A DNA stretch of 7,155 nucleotides from the NCBI GenBank assembly GCA_043806395.1, contig JAZDHC010000273.1, positions 1 to 7,155 of the forward strand. Reading direction: 5' to 3'. A model generated the notes under the pieces. That model made no database searches, was not told where the DNA came from, and saw only the letters and a program-made list of their open reading frames with translations. Below, piece by piece: positions 1-6,781 of the stretch. This DNA comes from CG2-30-40-21 sp043806395. GTDB taxonomy: Bacteria > UBA9089 > CG2-30-40-21. Position 1 is the stretch's first letter. The number at the start of each line of letters is the position of its first letter. The position numbers and the translations under genes were made by a program.

Positions 1-13
1 TTGATATTTTTCC

Positions 14-91
14 ACCGCAGAGACGCAGAGTCGCAGAGAAGAAACGCTGAATGAAGCATATAAATTCTCTGCGACTCTGCGTCTCTGCGGT
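14..91. repeat. 27-bp perfect inverted repeat made of CGCAGAG octamers
   Basis: Positions 14-40 and 65-91 are exact reverse complements (27 bp) separated by a 24-nt loop, so either strand can form a long hairpin. Each arm contains three tandem octamers of the form CGCAGAGN (16-39 in the left arm). From memory, GCAGAGACGCAGAG-type palindromes are dispersed in many environmental bacterial genomes, but I could not search for copies. No T-run follows the stem on the minus strand, so it is not a classical intrinsic terminator for the operon that ends at 328, although it could protect mRNA ends. Confidence 0.9.
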
Positions 92-159
92 TCATAATGA
101 GAATTACTGCCTACCGACAATTAAGAGTTGTTGAGACACTACCTTAAATGCCCCTCTTG

Positions 160-283
160 ATGACACAGATTTGACGGATTTTCACGAATTTTTTCATCAG
201 TGTTTATCCGTATCATCTGTGTAATTCGTGTTCTATTTATCATTTTTGTGTCTTTATGCCCCTCTGTGCCTTTGTGACAAATT
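160..283. repeat. Degenerate ACACAGAT/CACGAATT dispersed-repeat cluster
   Basis: ACACAGAT (163-170) is complemented by ATCTGTGT (215-222). Around these lie GGAT/ATCC and CACGAATT/AATTCGTG blocks in matching order, giving an imperfect inverted repeat with a central A/T-rich loop. A second block, around 246-277, reads like the CTCTGTGCCTTTGTG type of repeat. No reading frame with recognisable protein sequence was found. The remaining parts of 1-327 (92-160 and 284-327) hold nothing I can name. Confidence 0.6.
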
Positions 284-327
284 ACCTTAATTGCTCAGGT
301 CGACAGGCTGCTACAAGTTGTTATGGA

Positions 328-573
328 CTACTGCTCATTTGCGATAATACTTTTTTGATATAATAATTCAGGATCTAAATCTAAATGATTACTCCATTCA
401 ATAGAGTCAAATTTTACTGCTACCGTGTTAAATAAAGAAAGATCTTCTAATTTGGAAAATTCTCCTATCCTTAAATATGGAAAGACATCAAAAATACGCT
501 TTTCTTTATTTTCAAATGTCAACAGTAATTTATGTTTTTCTAATGGCATTACATCTACTATTGATAAATACAT
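328..573 (-). CDS. DUF2442 family protein, partner of DUF4160
   Basis: This 81-aa protein has the DUF2442 layout: an N-terminal beta hairpin (VMPLEKHKLLLTFENKEKR), then FDVFPYL, and the C-terminal signature SIEWSNHLDLDPELLY. Its molecular function is unknown. DUF2442 genes are often next to DUF4160 genes, and such pairs have been treated as candidate toxin-antitoxin or other small two-gene modules; here that role is inference. The start ATG is preceded by a strong GGGAGGAG Shine-Dalgarno 6 nt away, which lies next to the stop of the DUF4160 gene (15-nt gap), so the two are surely co-transcribed. It is the last gene of the minus-strand cluster. No terminator with stem and T-run was seen after it. 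Confidence 0.85.
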   Translation of the reverse strand: MYLSIVDVMPLEKHKLLLTFENKEKRIFDVFPYLRIGEFSKLEDLSLFNTVAVKFDSIEWSNHLDLDPELLYQKSIIANEQ

Positions 574-588
574 TTCTATCTCCTCCCT

Positions 589-855
589 TTATTTCAATGG
601 TTCTATTTTGAATGGAAGTTCTCCTTTTGATGCCAATTCCCAGTCTGCCAGCAAGTTTTCCTTATGTATTTCAGCCCAAGCTAATACAAGTTTCATTTGT
701 TTTGGTGGTAATTTCCCCTCTTTCAATTCACATGTATTTATATCAATAACAGCTTTACAATTTTGATAGTACGCATGAAAATGTGAAGGATTATGTTCAC
801 CCGGGGAACAATACATCCTGATAATAATTCCATAAAACATAGAAATTGTCGGCAT
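589..855 (-). CDS. DUF4160 family protein (toxin-antitoxin-like pair)
   Basis: This 88-aa protein matches DUF4160 along its whole length: MPTISMFYGIIIRMY at the N-terminus, the HNPSHFHAYY histidine-rich core (residues 21-30), a conserved DI-type strand, LPPKQMKLVLAWAEIHKENL, and a C-terminal DWELASKGELPFKIEPL. The conserved HxFHA segment suggests a metal or nucleic-acid contact, but no activity is established that I know of. The start is fixed by GGAAGGTG four nt upstream of the ATG. It begins 19 nt after the endonuclease stop and is followed by its usual neighbour DUF2442. Pairing and position behind a restriction cassette are compatible with an addiction or defence-linked module; this is inference. 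Confidence 0.85.
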   Translation of the reverse strand: MPTISMFYGIIIRMYCSPGEHNPSHFHAYYQNCKAVIDINTCELKEGKLPPKQMKLVLAWAEIHKENLLADWELASKGELPFKIEPLK

Positions 856-874
856 TTTTCACCTTCCCTATATG

Positions 875-1531
875 TTATTTATTGTATCGTGCAAAATATT
901 GGTCAATCTCTGGTCCAAGTTCAATCCCAATTCTTTCAAAGATGTCCAACAAGTCAAGATATGCACCAGAGCCTCCAAGAAAATCCCAAAACTCATTTGC
1001 AACCTTTAATTCATTGGCAAGGTCAAGCATTCCTCGCATTGTCCAGCGGTTGTAGGGCTGTGGTTCATAAGGATTGTAAGGAATGGCAATAATTGTTTGA
1101 ACATTTGCAGTTGGATTGTTAACTAAAGTTGCTGCAACCCATTCTAAAAGCGTTCTTTTGAATTCTTTGAAACCTCCTGCATTTGGTTTTGCAGTTTTGA
1201 GATCAAACAGATAAATCGTTCCATCGTATGTTACCAATTTTATGTCAACCTTGGTAAGTTTTACTGTTTTCATCTCTCCCTGCTGACAAACCTCTCTGAT
1301 TAAACGGATTTCTTCTGTTTTGTCAGGTGAAGTATCAGCAGTAGTCAATCCGTCCATTATGTTTTGAATAACACGATGTGATTCTGATGAAATCTGATTT
1401 CCTGCCACTTGTTGTGATGATGCACCTGCAAAATTTGATTCTGCTAACGCTAATGCAACCGGTTCAAAAATGCTTGTTCCAAAGTTTGTATCGACCAAAC
1501 AAAGTTTCTTCTTGCGAAAGCAGGAAAGCAT
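875..1531 (-). pseudogene. TdeIII-like type II restriction endonuclease, catalytic C-terminal part (frameshifted)
   Basis: This frame carries the nuclease core of the restriction enzyme whose N-terminus is encoded at 1494-1718. Homologous reading begins near 1492 (DTNFGTSIFEPVALALAE); the residues before it are out-of-frame translation, so the ATG at 1531 is probably not a true start. A PD-(D/E)XK site is visible as KVDIKLV, then YLFDLKTAKPN. In the repaired 280-aa protein this is D158 and D172-x-K174. The C-terminus, with IAIPYNPYEPQPYNRWTMRG and EFWDFLGGSGAYLDLLDIFE, reads to me as the TdeIII family. That family is reported to cut GGNCC, but the site here cannot be deduced. Without the N-terminal quarter, activity is doubtful unless the shift is a sequencing error or is bypassed. 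Confidence 0.75.
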
Positions 1532-1718
1532 CTATAAACCCTTTAACTAAATCTTGAGCTGTTAAAATATTTTTGGCTCTGAATAAATAAGGGTTTTTTT
1601 GTTTCAAAATTTTATTAAGGTCAATATCATTCTGTACATACTCCAACCTTTTTTGATGAAAAATAGATATGTGATTTTCAACATATTCGTAAATGTCTTT
1701 CAGGTTTAATTGTTTCAT
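1464..1718 (-). pseudogene. Type II restriction endonuclease, N-terminal part, truncated by a +1 frameshift
   Basis: This is the N-terminal part of the endonuclease. The start chosen is the ATG at 1718 (MKQLNLKDIYEYVENH), because AAGGA lies 5 nt upstream and it is 14 nt after the methyltransferase stop. An upstream in-frame TTG at 1745 has no such support. The helical N-domain runs to LLSQEETLFG (residue 75), after which this frame gives nine unrelated residues and stops at 1464. Skipping one base at about 1493 (the C after the GGT glycine codon) joins ETLFG to DTNFGTSIFEP and gives a continuous 280-aa protein. The lesion is therefore a single extra base, real or artefactual. Confidence 0.75.
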
Positions 1719-1731
1719 AATATTCCTTATG

Positions 1732-2559
1732 TCAAAATAGTACAAATTCTTTTTCTGTTTGACTTTCTTTCATCATTTCAACATATTCTGGTAAGATTTC
1801 AATTCCAATAGAATTTCGGTGCATTTTTTTTGCAACAGTTAAAGTTGTCCCCGAACCCGCAAAGGGGTCTAATACCCAATCATGTTCTTTCGTAAATAAC
1901 TTAATAAACCATTCAGGCAACTCTCCGGGAAATGCTGCACTATGATTTTTATTATTGCAAACAGTAGCAAAATGTAATACATTTGTAGGATATGCTTTTT
2001 CTCGGTTTATCCAGTTTGAAACATTTTTCCCAAATCCACTTCCATTCTTTGAATTATCCCTTATTTTATCAGTTTCACTTAAATTTTTCAATCTACCGTT
2101 TACCCAGTTACCAACAGGAACCATTACTTCTTCCTGATACATCTTGAATTTTTTTGTTTTATTGAATTGCAAACATCGTTCCCAAGAATCACGAAAGCGA
2201 TTTGGCCATTTCCCTGGGTAGCAGTTTTTTTTGTACCAAATATACTCTTCTGTCCATAACCAACCCTGCTTTCGTAGTTCTAAAATCAACTCAATTACAT
2301 AAGTGTGTCTTTCTCCATCTTCAGCTTTTTCTTTTATATTTAAGAGAAATGTTCCGCTATGTCTTAAAACTCTTAATAACTGTTCTGAAATAGGCAAAAA
2401 CCATTCTACATATTTTTCTGGTTTAATACCACCATATGTATTCTTGCGTCTATCAGCATAAGGTGGTGATGTAACGATTAAATCAATAAAATTATCATCA
2501 ACCTGTTTTAAGACTTCCTTGCTATCACCTAATAGTATTTTTGATTGAATTTCAATCAT
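1732..2559 (-). CDS. Type II beta-class DNA methyltransferase (N4-cytosine or N6-adenine)
   Basis: This 275-aa SAM-dependent amino-methyltransferase should modify the recognition site of the adjacent endonuclease and protect host DNA. The catalytic motif IV TSPPY is at residues 30-34, preceded by LLGDSKEVL. The SAM-binding motif I DPFAGSGTT is at 231-239, followed by NSIGIEILPEY. Motif IV before motif I is the beta-class order. TSPPY with DPFAGSGTT is common in N4-cytosine enzymes but also occurs in N6-adenine enzymes, so the base is not settled. The variable middle (about 100-200, with WPNRFRDSWERCLQF and NVLHFATVCNNKNHSAAFP) is the probable target-recognition region. All key motifs are intact and the length is normal. 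The start ATG overlaps the stop of the preceding small gene (ATGA), implying translational coupling, with GAGGA 9 nt upstream. Confidence 0.93.
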   Translation of the reverse strand: MIEIQSKILLGDSKEVLKQVDDNFIDLIVTSPPYADRRKNTYGGIKPEKYVEWFLPISEQLLRVLRHSGTFLLNIKEKAEDGERHTYVIELILELRKQGWLWTEEYIWYKKNCYPGKWPNRFRDSWERCLQFNKTKKFKMYQEEVMVPVGNWVNGRLKNLSETDKIRDNSKNGSGFGKNVSNWINREKAYPTNVLHFATVCNNKNHSAAFPGELPEWFIKLFTKEHDWVLDPFAGSGTTLTVAKKMHRNSIGIEILPEYVEMMKESQTEKEFVLF

Positions 2560-2762
2560 GATTCATTTTCCTCAATCATTTCAAACAAAATTGTATTATA
2601 AATTGTATCTATATCGGTGTTAATTCCAGATTCTAACCCTTTTTTAGCAATATGTAATTCTTCTTCATTCAATTCCCTACCGATTTTTTCAACTGCATAA
2701 CCCTGCAAATCTTCTTTTGAAATATAAAATAACAAATCTGATTTTAAGATTGTTTCGTTCAT
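2556..2762 (-). CDS. Small acidic protein of unknown function leading the R-M cassette
   Basis: This 68-aa protein has no domain I can name. It is acidic and predicted mainly helical, with a segment RELNEEELHIAKKGLESGI followed by DIDTIYNTILFEMIEE. That pattern resembles a widespread class of short uncharacterised bacterial proteins ending in a two-helix unit. It has no clear helix-turn-helix, so calling it a restriction controller (C protein) is not justified. The ATG follows GAGGT by 12 nt and lies 30 nt after the fliF stop. Its stop overlaps the methyltransferase start as ATGA. Coupling suggests it belongs to the restriction cassette, possibly as a regulator or folding partner; this is inference. 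Confidence 0.7.
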   Translation of the reverse strand: MNETILKSDLLFYISKEDLQGYAVEKIGRELNEEELHIAKKGLESGINTDIDTIYNTILFEMIEENES

Positions 2763-2792
2763 GATTTTAATTTGACCTCACGATGACACTTA

Positions 2793-4505
2793 TCAAACCG
2801 TTTCTTCCCTATCATTTTCCAACAATGTTCTGAATAAATTAGCCACAGCCTCTGGTTGCTCTGTAGCCAGATCTCTTGCCAATTTTTCTATAGAAAGATC
2901 TTTCCCTGCTCCTGTTTTCGAAGACAATTTTTCTTCCTCTTCTTCTATTGCAGGAATTTCTTCATCCCTTGGTGTTCTTTCCCTAAGAGCATTTAATGCT
3001 GCTAATTCCTTTTCCCGCAAAAGTCTTTCCTGCTCAAGTGCCTTTCTCCTCATTAGATACATAAAGATTATGGCTACAAGAATAAATAGGGTTAAGAAAC
3101 CAGCACCAGCTGCCATGGCTAATGCCCTTCTCTTTTGAGCCTCTCTCCCAGCAAGGACAGCAAGCCATTCTGAAGTACGATCAAACTGAACATTTTCTAC
3201 CTGAACAATATACTCCTTACCCTGATAAGCCTTGGCTTTTTCTGCTCCCATACTTGCCCAGACTAAGTTTTCATATTTTTTCATTTCTTCCTTAGTTCTT
3301 GGGGTATAAATTAAGTGATTTTTTTTATCAAGCCGATAGGCACCAGTTTCATCCCTTTCGTATGTCCCATCAATCCATACTGCTACAGAGAGCTTGGAGA
3401 TTTCTGGTGATTTTACGGTCATGACCTCTTCTTTATTCGCCAGATAGTTACTTCTAAGCTCATCCTTTGAATAGGTCATGGGTCCCTTGGCAGAGGTCAT
3501 GCCCTTATAACCTGGCATCTGTGCCTCTACACCCGGTGGTCCACCCGGAACACTCCCCTCACCCTCAAAGCGTTCGACAACCTTTTCATCACTTGCCCTT
3601 AGCTGTACCTTTTCCACGCCCTCTCTTACCAATTCATCAGTCAAGACAATATTCTCAGGGGAGGTATATTTTTCATGCTTTGATTCTATTTTGTCAAAGT
3701 TTATATTACAGGTAACAAGCACCTCTACCTTATCATCAACCAGACACCGAGCCAGGGATCTTCTAATGGCTTTTTCTAATTTCCTTGCCTCTGCCCTTTG
3801 AAGTTCAAGCTGTTTAGCGGCAAGCCCTGTTGTTTCTCCTTTTTTTAATTCCTCGATATCTGTGAGAATATTGCCGCGATTATCAACAATACTTACATTT
3901 TCTGGTGATAAGCCTTCAACAGCTGAAGAAACTAATTGGACAATCCCAACTATCTGACTGGCTTCTAAATTAGCAAATGAGGATACTTGAAGTTTAACTG
4001 AGGCTGAGACTTCTTTTTGTTCATCTGTATAAAGCTTTTTTTCTGGCAATACTAATAAAACCCTGGCATCTTCTATTCCCTCTATACTTTTTATTGTTCT
4101 GGATAGTTCGCCTTGAAGGGCTCTTACATAATTAATGCGGCGTTCATAATCAGTGATGGCCAATTTTGTGGTATCAAATATCTCAAATCCAGTAATCCCA
4201 CCCTTGGGGGCAAGCTTGGATGAGGCAAGCTCAAGTCGCAATCTGTCCTTGTCTTTTAAGGGAACCTTAATTGTTGTCCCCTCTATGCTATACTTTTGTT
4301 TCCATTCATCTAATTTCTTGGTTATTTTTCCTGCTTCTTCAGGGTCTATGTTTACATAAAGGTTGACAAATTCTACTCGTTGGGTGTAATATCCCAAAAA
4401 GGAAATCCCTAAAAAGACTGCGGCAGCAAATATTCCCAGAATTATTTTTTGGTTGCGATTTAAGCTCTTTAAGACAGTAGTAATCTGCAAAAAGAATTTA
4501 TTCAT
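2793..4505 (-). CDS. fliF: Flagellar MS-ring protein FliF
   Basis: FliF forms the membrane-embedded MS ring at the base of the flagellum, houses the type III export gate and anchors the FliG rotor ring. Numbering from the start chosen here (570 aa), a first membrane helix lies at about 21-40, followed by periplasmic ring-building domains containing FVNLYVNIDPEEAGKI, ITDYERRINYVRALQGELSR, ARVLLVLPEKKLY and VQLVSSAVEGLSPENVSIVD. A second membrane helix is at about 467-485, and the cytoplasmic tail ends in ATEQPEAVANLFRTLLEND (about 547-565), the FliG-binding helix. The ATG at 4505 is preferred because GGGAGG precedes it by 5 nt; the ATG at 4517 lies within that ribosome binding site. The length is normal. 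fliE and fliG, its usual neighbours, are not here: bioF precedes it and a restriction cassette follows. Confidence 0.96.
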   Translation of the reverse strand: MNKFFLQITTVLKSLNRNQKIILGIFAAAVFLGISFLGYYTQRVEFVNLYVNIDPEEAGKITKKLDEWKQKYSIEGTTIKVPLKDKDRLRLELASSKLAPKGGITGFEIFDTTKLAITDYERRINYVRALQGELSRTIKSIEGIEDARVLLVLPEKKLYTDEQKEVSASVKLQVSSFANLEASQIVGIVQLVSSAVEGLSPENVSIVDNRGNILTDIEELKKGETTGLAAKQLELQRAEARKLEKAIRRSLARCLVDDKVEVLVTCNINFDKIESKHEKYTSPENIVLTDELVREGVEKVQLRASDEKVVERFEGEGSVPGGPPGVEAQMPGYKGMTSAKGPMTYSKDELRSNYLANKEEVMTVKSPEISKLSVAVWIDGTYERDETGAYRLDKKNHLIYTPRTKEEMKKYENLVWASMGAEKAKAYQGKEYIVQVENVQFDRTSEWLAVLAGREAQKRRALAMAAGAGFLTLFILVAIIFMYLMRRKALEQERLLREKELAALNALRERTPRDEEIPAIEEEEEKLSSKTGAGKDLSIEKLARDLATEQPEAVANLFRTLLENDREETV

Positions 4506-4509
4506 TTTT

Positions 4510-4515
4510 CCTCCC
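4510..4515 (-). promoter_or_regulatory. Ribosome binding site that decides the fliF start
   Basis: On the minus strand the sequence reads ATGGGAGGAAAAATG. The GGGAGG core sits 5 nt before the ATG at 4505, while the ATG at 4517 is part of the site and has no Shine-Dalgarno sequence of its own. The alternative start would add only four residues (MGGK). Confidence 0.85.
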
Positions 4516-4522
4516 ATTGAAT

Positions 4523-4536
4523 AATTCTGTAGAATT
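4523..4536. repeat. 14-bp palindrome in the fliF 5' leader
   Basis: AATTCT and AGAATT flank a 2-nt centre, lying between the predicted transcription start (about 4550) and the ribosome binding site. It could be an operator half-site pair or simply chance in AT-rich DNA. I see no second copy at the other promoter. Confidence 0.4.
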
Positions 4537-4556
4537 TACATAAAAATCCAGTATTT

Positions 4557-4585
4557 ATTATACTGTACCTTCTCTTTTTTGTCAA
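4557..4585 (-). promoter_or_regulatory. Consensus sigma70 promoter for fliF
   Basis: A perfect TTGACA (minus strand, 4585-4580) is followed by 17 bp and a perfect TATAAT (4562-4557). Transcription would start near 4550, giving a leader of about 45 nt before the fliF ATG. The -35 box overlaps the bioF stop codon TGA (4584-4582), so the promoter is embedded in the end of the upstream gene. It is positioned to transcribe fliF and, as no terminator was seen, the restriction cassette and DUF4160-DUF2442 pair behind it. Confidence 0.85.
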
Positions 4586-5760
4586 GAAAAATCTCTTAGT
4601 TTTTGGCATTGTCCAAATATATCATTGAGTATTGAAATAACACAATCCAATTCTTCCTTCGTATGAGTAGCCATCACAGATAATCGAATCCTGCCTTTCC
4701 CCTTGGGGACAGATGGCGGTCTTATACCTGGAGCAAATATTCCATGATTATACAGATGATTAGCCGTTTGGATGGTATTTTCATTGCTACCTGTCAGGAC
4801 AGGTATTATTTGTGTAGTACTATTTAACGAATTAAGCCCTATTTGATGAATCTTCTGTTGCAGATAGTTGGCGTTATTCCACAACGATTCTCGCCATTTG
4901 GGTTCTGTTTGCACAATTTCCAACCCCGCAAGAGAGGCTGCAAGACTTGAAGCTGGCAGGGCAGTAGAATAGATAAAGCTCCGAGCATTGTTTTTCAGGT
5001 AATCAATTAATACCTTTTTACCAGCAACAAATCCGCCAAAGCCTCCGAGTGCCTTGCTGAATGTTCCCATTTGAATATCTATCTTCCCTTCCAGCCCAAA
5101 ATGCTCTGCACTACCCCGACCATTTTTACCCAAAATTCCGGTAGCATGAGCATCATCCACCATAACCATTGCCTGATAATGTTTTGCCAGATCAACAATT
5201 TCGGGTAATGAGGCAATATCCCCATCCATGCTGAATATTCCGTCAACAACAATCAATTTTCTTCGATATATTGAAGAAGAATCCAATATCTTTTTGAGGG
5301 CAGACATATCTTGATGAGGATATACCCGTAAATGTGCTCCAGAGAGCCTTGCCCCATCAATCAGGCTGGCATGATTAAGTTTGTCCATGATAATCAAGTC
5401 ATTTTTATTCATCAGACTATTCATTACACCAAGATTTGCCATATATCCTGAGGAAAAAATAATTGCATCCTCTGCCCTCTTAAATAAGGCAATCTCTTGT
5501 TCAAGCTTGACATGAATCTTCAAATTGCCACAGATAAGCCGTGATGCCCCGCTGCTCGTACCATATTCTTGTGTAGCAACACATGACGCTTCAATGAGTT
5601 TTGGATGGTTAGACAGCCCAAGGTAGTCATTTGAACATAACAGTATAAATTTTTGCCCATTTATAATTACGGTTGTTCCCTGTCTTGATTCTATGATTTG
5701 TGGCAAGCGATAGAGGTTGTCTGTTTTTAGTTGGTTTAATTCGTCTGTCAGAAAATCCAT
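4582..5760 (-). CDS. bioF: 8-amino-7-oxononanoate synthase (biotin synthesis)
   Basis: This 392-aa PLP enzyme of the alpha-oxoamine synthase family condenses pimeloyl-ACP or pimeloyl-CoA with alanine to form 8-amino-7-oxononanoate in biotin synthesis. Visible signatures are CSNDYLGLSNHP (42-53), SSGASRLICGN (69-79), DKLNHASLIDG (126-136, substrate and PLP-stacking His130), VDDAHATG (201-208, Asp202 and His205) and GTFSKALGGFGG (232-243) with the PLP-binding Lys236. The end, GIRPPSVPKGKGRIRLSVMA, favours BioF over 2-amino-3-ketobutyrate CoA ligase, though family members are hard to separate by eye. No other biotin gene is in the window. The ATG has GGTAGGA 7 nt upstream. The start lies exactly at the end of a truncated hsdR, and no own promoter was found, so it may be read from the fic promoter. 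Confidence 0.9.
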   Translation of the reverse strand: MDFLTDELNQLKTDNLYRLPQIIESRQGTTVIINGQKFILLCSNDYLGLSNHPKLIEASCVATQEYGTSSGASRLICGNLKIHVKLEQEIALFKRAEDAIIFSSGYMANLGVMNSLMNKNDLIIMDKLNHASLIDGARLSGAHLRVYPHQDMSALKKILDSSSIYRRKLIVVDGIFSMDGDIASLPEIVDLAKHYQAMVMVDDAHATGILGKNGRGSAEHFGLEGKIDIQMGTFSKALGGFGGFVAGKKVLIDYLKNNARSFIYSTALPASSLAASLAGLEIVQTEPKWRESLWNNANYLQQKIHQIGLNSLNSTTQIIPVLTGSNENTIQTANHLYNHGIFAPGIRPPSVPKGKGRIRLSVMATHTKEELDCVISILNDIFGQCQKLRDFS

Positions 5761-5897
5761 ATTATTATCCTACCTGTTTGGATTTTACCCGCGGTAATTG
5801 AGTATTCCCGCAGAATTTTCGAATATTCCACCACACCACAGCCACTGACTTTTAGCTTTGGGTCAATATATTCTGCTCTTGTTTCGGCTTCGTTCAT
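5748..5897 (-). pseudogene. hsdR: Truncated hsdR: N-terminus of a type I restriction subunit
   Basis: Starting at an ATG that overlaps the Fic stop (ATGA), this frame reads MNEAETRAEYIDPKLKVSGC, then GVVEYSKILREYSITAGKIQ. That is the highly characteristic opening of HsdR, the ATP-dependent nuclease/translocase subunit of type I restriction enzymes (family form close to MNEAETRAE.IDP.L...GWGVVE.S...REY.IT.G.IQ.G). Similarity ends at about codon 42 (near 5772). The frame then runs a few codons into bioF and stops at 5748, 49 codons in place of roughly 800-1000. The nuclease and helicase domains are all missing. The short frame overlaps the bioF start by 13 nt, so it could now act as a coupling leader peptide. 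Confidence 0.82.
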
Positions 5898-6775
5898 AAT
5901 TTGTAATCTCCAATTTTCCAAACGCCTTTTTCAAGAAAAGCTTCTATGGTTTGGCGATTGGCTTTATTTATCAAATTAGAGTGGGATAATTTATTCTTTT
6001 TCGCATATTCAGCAAGCGTCATGATGTGTGCGCCTTCCAGATACGCAAGTCTCTTGTGATAACTGTTTGTCAGTGCTTTGCCGACTATTTCTTCCATGAT
6101 TCTGGCAGTACCTTTTTCGTCAAATTCCTTAAACGCTTCGTAATACATCATTCTATCAATGAATTTAATATTCACCGGCACAAAACCTTCACGAATAAGC
6201 AAATAATTATTTATTACTCTTCCGATACGGCCATTACCATCAACAAATGGGTGGATGTGTTCAAACGAAAGATGCAGCAGTGCAATACGGTTTATAATAT
6301 TTTCATGGCTGTTCGCATTATATCTCGTAAGCATTTTTTCCAATCTTTCTACTACTTCTTTTGGATCTGGTGCTATGTGATTTGCAACCCTGACCCACTC
6401 ATCATCCTTGCGAAATCTTCCGGCAATATCATCCCGGATATTTGATATAAGCATTTTATGAAGCGACAGAATAACCTCAAGGGTGAGCTCTTGTTCTTTA
6501 GCTCTTGTATCAATGTAAGAAACTACCCGTGCAAGATTTTTTGCCTCAAAAATTTCTCTCTCGGTTATGTATCTATCTAAATTTATTTGCAAGAGAATTT
6601 TCTCTGTTTCTTCAAGAGTAAGAGTACTGTTCTCGATGGCGTTGGAGTTATATACCTGCTCAGCGACCTCTGTTTCACTCAATAATTTTATAAGTGATTG
6701 CTTACCAACAGACGCAGCATAATACCGCTCTCTCAAGCGATTGATTGTATTAAAAACATGTAATATTTTTGCCAT
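5894..6775 (-). CDS. Fic/DOC family AMP-transferase, class II (N-terminal inhibitory helix)
   Basis: Fic proteins transfer AMP (or related groups) from nucleotides to hydroxyl side chains of target proteins. Numbering from the GTG at 6790, the catalytic loop HPFVDGNGRIGR is at residues 180-191 with His180, the acidic residue, the GNGR anion hole and the final Arg all intact. SNAIEN at 49-54 fits the inhibitory motif S-x-x-x-E-N, here at the N-terminus, so this is a class II self-inhibited enzyme. The C-terminal 50 residues look like a winged-helix-type domain (TLAEYAKKNKLSHSNLINKA). The ATG at 6775 (293 aa) is preferred because the predicted transcript starts there; a GTG at 6790 would fall inside the promoter. 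The stop overlaps the hsdR remnant, matching the known hsd operon habit of carrying fic. The target is unknown. Confidence 0.9.
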   Translation of the reverse strand: MAKILHVFNTINRLRERYYAASVGKQSLIKLLSETEVAEQVYNSNAIENSTLTLEETEKILLQINLDRYITEREIFEAKNLARVVSYIDTRAKEQELTLEVILSLHKMLISNIRDDIAGRFRKDDEWVRVANHIAPDPKEVVERLEKMLTRYNANSHENIINRIALLHLSFEHIHPFVDGNGRIGRVINNYLLIREGFVPVNIKFIDRMMYYEAFKEFDEKGTARIMEEIVGKALTNSYHKRLAYLEGAHIMTLAEYAKKNKLSHSNLINKANRQTIEAFLEKGVWKIGDYKL

Positions 6776-6781
6776 AGTTAT

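Noticed and set aside
14..91. CRISPR array or tandem repeat array
   Set aside because: The repeats are octamers without spacers inside one hairpin; there are no direct repeats of 23-40 nt with unique spacers and no cas genes.
425..1092. Plus-strand open frames at 425-766 and 793-1092
   Set aside because: They lie opposite the DUF2442, DUF4160 and endonuclease genes, show no family pattern and lack ribosome binding sites.
1464..1531. Programmed +1 frameshift making a full endonuclease
   Set aside because: No slippery codon, stop-codon pause or stimulatory structure was recognised at about 1493; mutation or sequencing error is simpler.
2556..2762. Restriction controller (C) protein
   Set aside because: The size fits but no helix-turn-helix pattern is visible and no C-box repeats were found upstream.
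3467..3715. Plus-strand open frame within fliF
   Set aside because: Composition rich in His, Pro and Ser with no domain; it is the antisense shadow of a clear fliF.
6026..6445. 139-codon plus-strand open frame opposite fic
   Set aside because: No recognisable domain, and the opposite strand encodes a complete Fic protein with its full catalytic motif.
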